Below are positions 1 through 6,276 of a DNA stretch of 13,394 nucleotides, piece after piece. The notes beneath the pieces were generated by a model. The model saw only the letters and a program-made list of their open reading frames with translations, did no database searches and was not told the origin of the DNA. The stretch covers positions 1-13,394 of the forward strand of contig JAOUGG010000016.1 of assembly GCA_029857855.1 (NCBI GenBank), read 5' to 3'. Numbering within the stretch: position 1 is the stretch's first letter; the number at the start of each line of letters is the position of its first letter. The DNA is from Acidimicrobiia bacterium. Its GTDB lineage: Bacteria; Actinomycetota; Acidimicrobiia; Acidimicrobiales; SZUA-35. The position numbers were made by a program, and so were the translations under genes.

Positions 1-274
1 ATCGCACCTCCTGAACCGCTGCCTCGAGCGCCACCTCGTCGATTTCGGTTCTGACCCGCGACACGTACACGCCGTCGCTCGCCAGCTCCTCGCTCAGCGC
101 AACCGGCGACTCGGCGGCCGCCGGGCCCGCGATCAGCAGGCCGAGGGCGACGACAGCGGCGAACATCGACCACGACGCCCGTCGTCGCGACGGGTGAGAC
201 CCCGGGCGATGGTGAGACGGCGGGCGTGATAAGGGGTGCGGTGAGGAAGAGGGGTGCGGTCCGGGATCGCCCAC
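1..274 (-). CDS. Partial exported or membrane-anchored protein, N-terminal part
   Basis: The reading frame stays open to the window edge, so only the N-terminus is visible. From the GTG at 274 the protein has about 35 Pro/Ser/His-rich residues, then an RRR-containing basic stretch, a hydrophobic core (FAAVVALGLLIAG) and a likely signal peptidase site at AAA-E. The mature part begins ESPVALSEELASDGVYVS. An ATG at 167 is the alternative start, but it would remove all positive charge from the signal peptide n-region. A TACATT hexamer 7 nt before the GTG also favours 274. Against 274, the upstream segment contains a TTA codon, which is rare in such genomes. I do not recognise the family. Export is inferred from the signal peptide alone. 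The gene follows the coiled-coil gene on the same strand by 58 nt. Confidence 0.5.
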   Translation of the reverse strand, partial: MGDPGPHPSSSPHPLSRPPSHHRPGSHPSRRRASWSMFAAVVALGLLIAGPAAAESPVALSEELASDGVYVSRVRTEIDEVALEAAVQEVR

Positions 275-281
275 GGCTTCA

Positions 282-287
282 AATGTA
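282..287 (-). promoter_or_regulatory. Possible -10 hexamer for the gene starting at 274
   Basis: On the minus strand TACATT lies 7 nt before the GTG at 274, the spacing expected for a leaderless or near-leaderless transcript. It matches the actinobacterial -10 pattern TANNNT. I see no convincing -35 element. Confidence 0.35.
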
Positions 288-332
288 CTGGCCGTCAGCG
301 CCGATCAGTTGACGACTGCCTTCCGCATCCTG

Positions 333-824
333 CTAGTCGAGGAGAAAGCGGCGGATCTTGTCGAGCTGGGGATCCGGTGCGTTGAAGAACTGGTCGAAGG
401 CCGTCGCCGACTCGTCGTCGGCGGCGAACTCGCAGCTCGACGTCGAGCCGGGGATCACCGAGGCAGCCGTTTCGGGAATCGCCGTCACCCGGGGGGCACC
501 GGGTTCCGGTGGTGCGGCCCGGCCACCGTCGGCGATCGCCGGGGGAATGAAGCGCCCGTCGGGCAACAGCCGGCCACCGGGGTCGAGGGCTGGAGGCGGA
601 TTGGTCAGCGACGACAGGACGGTTTCGATGTCGAGATCGACGATCCGATCGAGCCGTTTGGCCCGAAGCTCGCTGGTCAGCCGGTCGACCTCCCGGCGCA
701 ACCGGTCGATCTCGGCCACGAGTTCATGCTCCTCATCGGTCGGCCCACCACCCGTCGGGAGGGTGGGCACAACCGTCGCAACGGCGCCCGATTCATGTTG
801 ACGGGTATCCGGTTCCAGAGCCAC
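333..824 (-). CDS. Small acidic coiled-coil protein of unknown function
   Basis: The protein has 163 residues. A predicted coiled coil covers about residues 30-58 (HELVAEIDRLRREVDRL...), with charged residues in heptad-like spacing. A Pro/Gly-rich middle (about 75-115) follows, then a C-terminal segment ending in FDQFFNAPDPQLDKIRRFLLD. There is no signal peptide or membrane segment, so it is probably cytoplasmic. The GTG at 824 is the only reasonable start because an in-frame TGA lies eight codons upstream. A GAAAGA sequence 5 nt before the GTG may serve as ribosome binding site. Two plus-strand frames overlap it but have Arg/Gly/Ser-rich translations typical of antisense shadows. The ligase gene lies 85 nt upstream on the same strand. 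I do not recognise a family; a scaffold or division-associated role would be a guess. Confidence 0.6.
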   Translation of the reverse strand: MALEPDTRQHESGAVATVVPTLPTGGGPTDEEHELVAEIDRLRREVDRLTSELRAKRLDRIVDLDIETVLSSLTNPPPALDPGGRLLPDGRFIPPAIADGGRAAPPEPGAPRVTAIPETAASVIPGSTSSCEFAADDESATAFDQFFNAPDPQLDKIRRFLLD

Positions 825-909
825 ATAGGTCTTTCGGAACCTTCAACCAGTCCTTTAGCGGGCTGTCGAAAAACCGACCTCTAGCGCATCCCGTCAGGAG
901 TCGGTGAGT

Positions 910-1998
910 TCAGTCGCCGGGGTCGAGCACGGTTTGGAGGCCCACCGGCACCGGCTCGTCGAGCTGGCTGAAGTCGCACTCGGCCGGAGTCTTGTCGGGA
1001 CGCCACCGCAGCACCTTGGTCACCTCCCGGAATCGTCCGTTCAGGGTGCTCCCGTATTTGACCTCCACCACCTTCTCGATACGCAGTGGCACCCACGAGT
1101 GATCCTTCTTGCCGCTCCACCGGTTCGGCGCACCGGGCATTCGGCCATCCTCGGCGGCATGGGCCTCGGCGTCGGCCCAGGCCTTCCACGGATGGGCTTC
1201 CAGCGCCCCCTCGGTGAGCGGCGCCAGCTCCTCCACCAGCTCGGCCCGTCGTTTGGCCGTGAACGAGGCGGCAACCCCGACGTGGTGAAGGTCGCCGTTG
1301 TCGTTGTAGAGGCCGAGCAGCAGCGACCCGACACCCTCGCCGTCCTTGTGCCAGCGGTACCCGGCGACGACGGCGTCGGCCGAGCGGACGTGCTTGATCT
1401 TCAGCTGCGTGCGTTTGTTCTCGACGTAGGGGTCATCGACCGGTTTGGCGATCAGGCCGTCGAGTCCTGCCCCCTCGAACACGGTGAACCAGCGGGCGGC
1501 CGTGGCGTGGTCGGTGGTGGTGGGGGTGAGGTGGATCGGTGGCGCCGTGCCGGCCAGGGCCTCCTCCAGGCGGGCCCGTCGTACCAGAAAGGGCTGATCC
1601 CGCAGGTCGTCGCCGCCGACCGCCAGCAGGTCGAAGGCAATGAACGCGGCCGGTGTCTTCTCGGCCAGCATGTTGACCCGTGACTCTGCGGGGTGGATGC
1701 GTTGCTGCAGGCCGTCGAAGTCGAGATGATCGTCGGTGGCCACGATGAGTTCGCCGTCGACGACGCAGCGATCGGGCAGATGGCGGCGCAGAGGGTCGAG
1801 GATCTCGGGGAAGTAGCGGGTGAGCGGGCGTTCGTTGCGGGAGCCGAGGATCACCTCGTCGCCGTCGCGAAACACGATGCAGCGGAACCCGTCCCACTTG
1901 GGCTCGAAGATCAGATCGTCGCGCTCGGGTAGGCCGGCCACCGCCTTGGCCAGCATCGGTTTGACGGGAGGGTTCACCGGAAGATCCACGGTTCTCAT
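910..1998 (-). CDS. ligC: ATP-dependent DNA ligase, LigC-like
   Basis: This 362-residue protein has the full nucleotidyltransferase signature of ATP-dependent DNA ligases. Motif I is EPKWDGFR (32-39), with K34 as the lysine that becomes adenylated. The SRNERPLTR segment (53-61) follows, then DGEL (81-84), the FDLLAV strand (122-127), DGLIAKP (180-186) and LKIKH (199-203). The C-terminal 160 residues form the OB-fold domain and carry EVKY and RWRPDKTP near the end. The length matches the stand-alone mycobacterial LigC proteins. There is no fused polymerase or nuclease domain as in LigD, and no Ku gene is in view. LigC enzymes seal nicks in short-patch or backup end-joining and excision repair. 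The ATG follows the GNAT stop codon by 15 nt, with AGAGGG at the stop acting as ribosome binding site. The two genes are therefore probably one transcript. Confidence 0.9.
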   Translation of the reverse strand: MRTVDLPVNPPVKPMLAKAVAGLPERDDLIFEPKWDGFRCIVFRDGDEVILGSRNERPLTRYFPEILDPLRRHLPDRCVVDGELIVATDDHLDFDGLQQRIHPAESRVNMLAEKTPAAFIAFDLLAVGGDDLRDQPFLVRRARLEEALAGTAPPIHLTPTTTDHATAARWFTVFEGAGLDGLIAKPVDDPYVENKRTQLKIKHVRSADAVVAGYRWHKDGEGVGSLLLGLYNDNGDLHHVGVAASFTAKRRAELVEELAPLTEGALEAHPWKAWADAEAHAAEDGRMPGAPNRWSGKKDHSWVPLRIEKVVEVKYGSTLNGRFREVTKVLRWRPDKTPAECDFSQLDEPVPVGLQTVLDPGD

Positions 1999-2013
1999 GG
2001 TAGTGGCGGCCCT

Positions 2014-2532
2014 CTACAGAGAAAGGCTGTAGCGGACCTCGACGATCGTTTGATCGCCGAACGTGTCCTCCTTCCGGGCCGGGTCCTCGGTCCACCCCTC
2101 CCGCTCGTAGAACCGACGGGCCCGGAGATTGCGGTCGACGACCCACAGTGCCGCCCGATGATGGCCGTCCTTGCGGAGGTGGTCGAGCGCCCGCCGATGG
2201 AGGGCGGTGGCGATGCCGGTGCCGAAGGCGTCGGGGTGGACGTTGATCATCCAGAGTTCACCCGACGGGTCGTCGAACGATGCATGATCGCGGAAGGGTC
2301 CGACGGTCGCGATGGCCTGGATCGTGCCGTCGATCTCCCCGACGAGGTTGGTCACGCCCTCGGGCGGAGTGGCGATGCTCTCGGTCCAGCGTGCGGCCGA
2401 GCGTTCATCGTCGAGTGTGGCCAGGAACTTCGCCGGCATGACATCGGCATAGGCGGCGCGCCACGCGGCCACGTGAACCTCACCCATCCGGGCCGCGTCC
2501 CGCGGTGTCGGCGACCGTACGCTGAAGTCCAT
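2014..2532 (-). CDS. GNAT-family N-acetyltransferase
   Basis: From the ATG at 2532 the protein has 172 residues. It shows the GNAT fold: an N-terminal strand (FSVRSPTPRDAARM), an amphipathic helix with AAWRAAYADVMP (22-33), the strand ELWMINVHP (92-100), and the acetyl-CoA pyrophosphate loop DAFGTGIA (101-108). The usual Q/R at the loop start is Asp here, but both glycines remain. The RRFYEREGW segment (139-147) is the typical late helix. It probably acetylates an amine on a small molecule or protein using acetyl-CoA; the substrate cannot be read. An in-frame GTG at 2583 would add 17 residues (PGWWDCPVSPTVKYWR) that do not look like the family and would run into the divergent Rieske-gene promoter. 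I therefore chose 2532. The ligase gene follows by 15 nt. Confidence 0.85.
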   Translation of the reverse strand: MDFSVRSPTPRDAARMGEVHVAAWRAAYADVMPAKFLATLDDERSAARWTESIATPPEGVTNLVGEIDGTIQAIATVGPFRDHASFDDPSGELWMINVHPDAFGTGIATALHRRALDHLRKDGHHRAALWVVDRNLRARRFYEREGWTEDPARKEDTFGDQTIVEVRYSLSL

Positions 2533-2581
2533 CCGCCAGTATTTCACCGTGGGGGAAACCGGACAATCCCACCAACCCGGC

Positions 2582-2595
2582 ACTTGACTTCAAGT
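2582..2595. repeat. Perfect inverted repeat ACTTGA-CT-TCAAGT
   Basis: This dyad has 6-bp arms and a 2-bp centre. It overlaps the -35 hexamer of the Rieske gene promoter and the left arm of the neighbouring spacer dyad. It could be a second operator or a half-site array. It lies between the divergent GNAT and Rieske genes. Confidence 0.5.
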
Positions 2596-2614
2596 GGACA
2601 TGAACTTCTAGGTT
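2585..2614 (+). promoter_or_regulatory. Likely MerR/SoxR-type promoter of the Rieske gene
   Basis: TTGACT (2585-2590) and TAGGTT (2609-2614) form -35 and -10 elements 18 nt apart, slightly longer than the usual 17. The spacer holds an imperfect dyad, TTCAAGT-GG-ACATGAA (2589-2604), with one mismatch between the arms. MerR-family activators, SoxR among them, characteristically bind dyads lying between over-spaced -35 and -10 hexamers. The -10 ends 6 nt before the ATG at 2621, so the transcript would start at or next to the A of the start codon. No regulator gene is in this window. Confidence 0.55.
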
Positions 2615-2620
2615 GGTGGG

Positions 2621-4396
2621 ATGAGCAGCAGTGACACGATGACCGATACCAATGATGTGACCGAAATGACCGCTCCGCAGAACCGATCGACGACCGAGAC
2701 CGTGGCGAAACTCGACGACCTGGCCGTCGGCGAGATGAAGATGGTCAAGGTCGGCGACACAGCGGTCGCTCTCATCCGCTCCGAATCTGGCGTACACGCC
2801 ATCGACAACGCCTGCCCTCATCAGGGCTACGGCCTGGTGACCGGTGCGCTGGCCGATGGCATCGTGACCTGCCAGTGGCACAACTGGAAGTTCGACGCCG
2901 CCACCGGTCGATGCCTCATCGGCGAGGAGGATGTGGCCTGCCATCGGGTCGACATCGCCGACGGCGAGGTTGCTGTCACGGTCGAGAAACCCTCACCGGA
3001 ACAGCAGCGCAAACGCCTGTGGCCGAGCCTGCGACGGGGTATGGAGAACGACTATGTCGGTCAGATGACCCGCGATGCGGCCCGCCTGCTCGAGGCCGGC
3101 GCCACACCTATGCAGATCATGGCCGAGGCGCTGAAGGTGGCCGCCCCCAAAGCCGACGAAGGCGTCGGCCACGAGATGGCGCTGGCCGCCGATGCGCTCG
3201 CCATCGCCGAGGTCCGATCCGGTGACGAGGCCGTCTCACAGGACGGCGTCCTGCTGGCCCTCGCGCAGGGATTGTCGGGTTTGTCGGAGACGACACGGGG
3301 CTACCCGGTCAACCCCGTGCCCGCCGGTGATCCGTCGATCGACGTCGTCGCCGCGGTGGAGGCCGAGGACCTCGACGGGGCCAAGGCCGGCCTGATCGGG
3401 CGCATCGAACGGGGCGACGATCCGGCCGTCATCCGGTCGACGGTGATCGACGCGGTCTCGCCCCACCACCTCGGCTACGGCCATGGCATCATCTACACCC
3501 AGAAGTCGTTCGAACTGCTCGACCGGGCGGGCTGGGAGCTGGCGCCCCATCTCCTGCCCCACCTGCTCACCCGGATCGTCTACTCGACCCGGGAGGACAC
3601 CCTCCCCTACATGCGCCGGGCCATGCGAGAGCTGGCCACCATCGATCTCGGTCCGCTGGCCGAGGCGGCCGCCGAAGGGTCCGCCGTCGACCAGGCCTGG
3701 GATCCCTCGGCGTTCGCCGACCTGATCCTGCAGGCGACCGACGCCCCCATCTCCGCCGCGGCCGACATGGTCCGGTCGGGGGCCGGCGTCGACGGGCTGC
3801 TCGACGCCGTCGTGATGGCGGTGTCGGAGCGGTTGCTCCGCCACGATCTCGACGTCGAGTTCGACAACGCCGAACCGTTCGGCTGGCTCGACGTCACCCA
3901 CGGCCTCACCACCGCCCGGGCCGCCCGCTGGGCCTGGCACCGACACCCCGGCCCGTCCGCTCTCCGCCTGGCCCTCTACGCCGTGTGGCTGGCGTTCGAC
4001 ACCGGCCGCAGCGAGCGGCGCCACGGGCGGGCCGGGGCCCGGCGTCGCATCGACGGCTGGGTGGGGGAGTCACCTCAACTCGACGGCATCGGCGCGGCCG
4101 TGCTGTGGCGCCGACCGGACGACGCCGTGACCCTCGCCCTCAGCGGCGATCCCGGCGTGGTGGCCGACCAGCTGCTCGACGCCTCGCTGGCCGATCGGGC
4201 CGGATCATTCATCGTGGTCGCCCATCTGGTCAAGACAGCGCAGGCCGCAGTCGAGGAGTCGACGCGGTCGGGGTCGCCGCTTCCGATGGCGGCCGCCGCC
4301 CGCTTCCTGGCGGCACCCCGGCTCGAACGGTTCGTGGCCCGGTCCGCCGTCGAATCGGCCGACTTCGTGCGCACCGGCCGCCCGCCCAAACGGTAG
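2621..4396 (+). CDS. Rieske [2Fe-2S] domain fused to a large helical domain
   Basis: This 591-residue protein begins with a Rieske domain (about 27-122). Its cluster ligands are C65-P-H67 and C84-QW-H87, so the full CxH...CxxH set is present. Residues 125-591 are mostly helical, with no second metal or flavin motif that I can name. They hold conserved-looking histidine segments, SPHHLGYGHGIIYTQ (280-294) and WLDVTHGLTTARAAR (422-436). These faintly recall the HLGY and FHGL segments of questin-oxidase-like (DUF4243) Baeyer-Villiger enzymes, a resemblance I judged by eye. There is no signal peptide or membrane segment. By analogy the Rieske domain would pass electrons to an active site in the helical part. 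The ATG lies 6 nt after a -10 hexamer, so the mRNA is probably leaderless. The gene stands alone and converges on the next gene with only 10 nt between stops. Confidence 0.8.
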   Translation: MSSSDTMTDTNDVTEMTAPQNRSTTETVAKLDDLAVGEMKMVKVGDTAVALIRSESGVHAIDNACPHQGYGLVTGALADGIVTCQWHNWKFDAATGRCLIGEEDVACHRVDIADGEVAVTVEKPSPEQQRKRLWPSLRRGMENDYVGQMTRDAARLLEAGATPMQIMAEALKVAAPKADEGVGHEMALAADALAIAEVRSGDEAVSQDGVLLALAQGLSGLSETTRGYPVNPVPAGDPSIDVVAAVEAEDLDGAKAGLIGRIERGDDPAVIRSTVIDAVSPHHLGYGHGIIYTQKSFELLDRAGWELAPHLLPHLLTRIVYSTREDTLPYMRRAMRELATIDLGPLAEAAAEGSAVDQAWDPSAFADLILQATDAPISAAADMVRSGAGVDGLLDAVVMAVSERLLRHDLDVEFDNAEPFGWLDVTHGLTTARAARWAWHRHPGPSALRLALYAVWLAFDTGRSERRHGRAGARRRIDGWVGESPQLDGIGAAVLWRRPDDAVTLALSGDPGVVADQLLDASLADRAGSFIVVAHLVKTAQAAVEESTRSGSPLPMAAAARFLAAPRLERFVARSAVESADFVRTGRPPKR

Positions 4397-4406
4397 GCAT
4401 CGGCTG

Positions 4407-5585
4407 TCAGGGCACGACCAGCCACCGCACATCGACCGCATCGGATCCGAGATCGGCCCCGGGTCCGCCGGTGGGGTCACCGCCGCCGTCGCCATCGGTG
4501 GTGCCGCCGCTCGCCGCCCCGATCCGCTCCGCCCGGATGGTCAGCGTCGTGCGACCCCCGACCCTAGCCACCCGGGTGGTAAGCACCGGCGACGCACCGG
4601 CCTGCGTCGTCGTCGATTCGATCTGTGCCAGCGCAAAAACGCGACCGGGCACGTAGCGGAACTCGCCGGGTAGTTCGATCTCGGCCTGCGCCACCAGCTT
4701 GCCGGGCTCCCAGACGAGGGTCTCGATCCCGGCCACCGGTTCCCGATCCACCAATTCGGTGAGGCCGTCCTCGACCTCGTCGAGCTGGTCGAAGCGCTGC
4801 GACCAGTTGTCGAGCCGCTGGTAGGCCCGCAGGGTGGGAACGGCCAGGAGAGCAAGAAGGCCGACCGCGGTGTAGCCCACGTTGCGTTTGGCCAGGGCGT
4901 TCAGTTGGCGCAGGCGGCGAAGCCAGGTACGCGCCGGCTCGACCGGGGCCCGCTCGGGAAACGGGTCGATGCCGTCGTCGAGAATACGTTTCCAGCTGTA
5001 GCCGTAGTGCAGGCCCTGGTGGGCGACGGCCAAGGGATCGGGGGTCGAGTCCGGGGTCGCGAACAGGAACATGCGGCCGATCTCGTTGCCCAACCGGAGC
5101 GTGACCGGGTGTCGGGCCGTGTTCTGGAGGTGGAGGCGGACCACCCCGCTCCAGGTCGGGTCGAGATAGGACCCGTTCACGATCAGTCCGTCGATGTGCG
5201 ACGAAACCCTCCCCAGGACCAGGGCCCCCAACCGGTGGGAGAGGTCGATCTGCTCGTTGGTCAGCACCAAGGCGGCCTCACCGGGGCGGAGCTGATGGCC
5301 GCCCCGCGTCCGACGGAGGTCGACGACACCGTCGTGCCCCTCGAACCGTAGATGGCGAGGTACCAGGGTGCCGTAGTCGAGTGGCTTGATCAGCGGTCCG
5401 ATGGTTAGCGCCACCCGACTCTTCACCGACAGGTTCTCGAACAGTGTTCGGCCGTCGGGATCGTCGCGGGCCCCGGCGGCCGGCTCCTGATAGACCCAGG
5501 CACCATCGGCATTGGGCACGAACGAATACCGGACCGAGAGGTCGCCGGTGTCGAGAGCCTGTGCGATGGCCGTGTCAGCGAGCAT
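4407..5585 (-). CDS. Membrane-anchored dCTP deaminase/dUTPase-fold protein, likely catalytically altered
   Basis: Residues 1-205 match the dCTP deaminase/dUTPase fold: an N-terminal MLADTAIAQALDTGDL helix, LRPGE (99-103), GRVSSHIDGL (125-134), LDPTWSGVVRLHLQN (141-155) and LGNEIGRMFLF (165-175). In active deaminases the LHL segment reads LEL, and that Glu (E138 in E. coli, E129 in M. tuberculosis) is catalytic; here it is His152. A basic stretch (222-235) precedes one membrane helix (about 236-252). A short helical segment, a beta-rich C-terminal domain (about 283-352) and a Gly/Asp-rich tail follow. The positive-inside rule places the nucleotide domain in the cytoplasm and the C-terminus outside. 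Normal enzymes have about 190 residues and no membrane segment. The start overlaps the upstream cyclohydrolase-like gene by 11 nt, implying translational coupling. Nucleotide binding or sensing is an inference. Confidence 0.75.
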   Translation of the reverse strand: MLADTAIAQALDTGDLSVRYSFVPNADGAWVYQEPAAGARDDPDGRTLFENLSVKSRVALTIGPLIKPLDYGTLVPRHLRFEGHDGVVDLRRTRGGHQLRPGEAALVLTNEQIDLSHRLGALVLGRVSSHIDGLIVNGSYLDPTWSGVVRLHLQNTARHPVTLRLGNEIGRMFLFATPDSTPDPLAVAHQGLHYGYSWKRILDDGIDPFPERAPVEPARTWLRRLRQLNALAKRNVGYTAVGLLALLAVPTLRAYQRLDNWSQRFDQLDEVEDGLTELVDREPVAGIETLVWEPGKLVAQAEIELPGEFRYVPGRVFALAQIESTTTQAGASPVLTTRVARVGGRTTLTIRAERIGAASGGTTDGDGGGDPTGGPGADLGSDAVDVRWLVVP

Positions 5586-6198
5586 CGGGTTCCGGCCGGT
5601 GTGGGAGCAGGTGGCCGCGGTCGGCTTTGGCGGCCAGGTGGCGAAGCGACCGACGGGGAGGGTCGAAGTCGAGGCAGGGAAGGCGGGCGACCACGACGAC
5701 CCCGGTGTCGGCCACCGCGGCCACCTTCGCCGGGTTGTTGGTCAGGAGGCGAATCGACGGCACTCGCAGTTCGTGAAGGATGCGGGCGACGTCGGAGTAG
5801 TTGCGGTTGTCGGCCGGAAGTCCGAGTGCTTCGATGGCGGTGAAGGTGTCGAGGCCGGCCTCCTTGCCGTTCAACGCCCGGATCTTGGCCACGAGACCGT
5901 TGCCCCGGCCTTCCTGGTCGAGGTGGATGAGGACCCCCATGCCGTCGGCGTCGATGATGTCGAGCGCCGTTCGATTCTGGCCGGCGCAGTCGCAGTCGTC
6001 GGCGTCGAGGGCCGTCGAGGTGATGCAGGCCGAGGCGACGCGACAGGCCACGGCGGGTCGGTCCGTCACCCTTCCTTTGACCAGCACGAGGTGCTGACCG
6101 CTGGTGATGCGGTTGTCGGTCACCAGGATCCGGAATCGCCCGTGGTGCACGGTTCGGAAGGGTGCGGACGCTGCAAAGACGGTGGTGGCAGTCGTCAT
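5575..6198 (-). CDS. GTP cyclohydrolase II-like protein with altered active site
   Basis: This 207-residue protein aligns by eye with RibA (E. coli, 196 residues) over its length. The zinc ligands C58, C69 and C71 have RibA spacing. QEGR (95-98), KIRA (105-108), D130 and R132 (E. coli D126/R128) and LLTNNPAK (151-158) are kept. Several canonical residues are lost: the Tyr at E. coli 105 is Leu109, the Arg before CDC is Asp68, the Arg before QEGR is Asp94, and VEAN reads FTAI. In Streptomyces the same position (Met instead of Tyr) yields the formylated ring-opened product rather than the riboflavin precursor. Ordinary riboflavin synthesis is therefore unlikely, and no rib gene is nearby. URC1-type uracil-catabolism homologues of this fold are an alternative. 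The stop overlaps the start of the dCTP-deaminase-like gene. TAGAAC sits 6 nt before the ATG. Confidence 0.8.
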   Translation of the reverse strand: MTTATTVFAASAPFRTVHHGRFRILVTDNRITSGQHLVLVKGRVTDRPAVACRVASACITSTALDADDCDCAGQNRTALDIIDADGMGVLIHLDQEGRGNGLVAKIRALNGKEAGLDTFTAIEALGLPADNRNYSDVARILHELRVPSIRLLTNNPAKVAAVADTGVVVVARLPCLDFDPPRRSLRHLAAKADRGHLLPHRPEPDAR

Positions 6199-6204
6199 GG
6201 CTAC

Positions 6205-6210
6205 GTTCTA
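6205..6210 (-). promoter_or_regulatory. Possible -10 of the cyclohydrolase-like/deaminase-like operon
   Basis: TAGAAC on the minus strand lies exactly 6 nt before the ATG at 6198, the same spacing as the TAGGYT elements elsewhere in the window. It matches TATAAT at four positions but lacks the final T. There is no clear -35. If real, the pair can be transcribed separately from the glycosyltransferase, whose stop is 78 nt upstream. Confidence 0.4.
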
Positions 6211-6276
6211 TTGTCCCCATCGGCTGTGACATCGAAGCCCCCCCGATGGTGCGTGGGCCGAGCCGCAGGCGCCGGG

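Noticed and set aside
309..884. Two plus-strand open frames over the small coiled-coil gene
   Set aside because: Their products are Arg/Gly/Ser-rich, without a credible ribosome binding site. The minus frame gives a balanced composition and a coiled coil.
844..884. Small hairpin GTCG-GTTTTT-CGAC between the ligase and coiled-coil genes as a terminator
   Set aside because: The stem is only 4 bp and the T-run lies in the loop rather than after it.
2533..2583. GTG at 2583 as the GNAT start
   Set aside because: It would add 17 residues unlike the family N-terminus and place the coding start inside the divergent promoter and dyads.
5575..6198. Naming the cyclohydrolase-like gene ribA
   Set aside because: Too many canonical active-site positions differ, and no riboflavin genes are adjacent.
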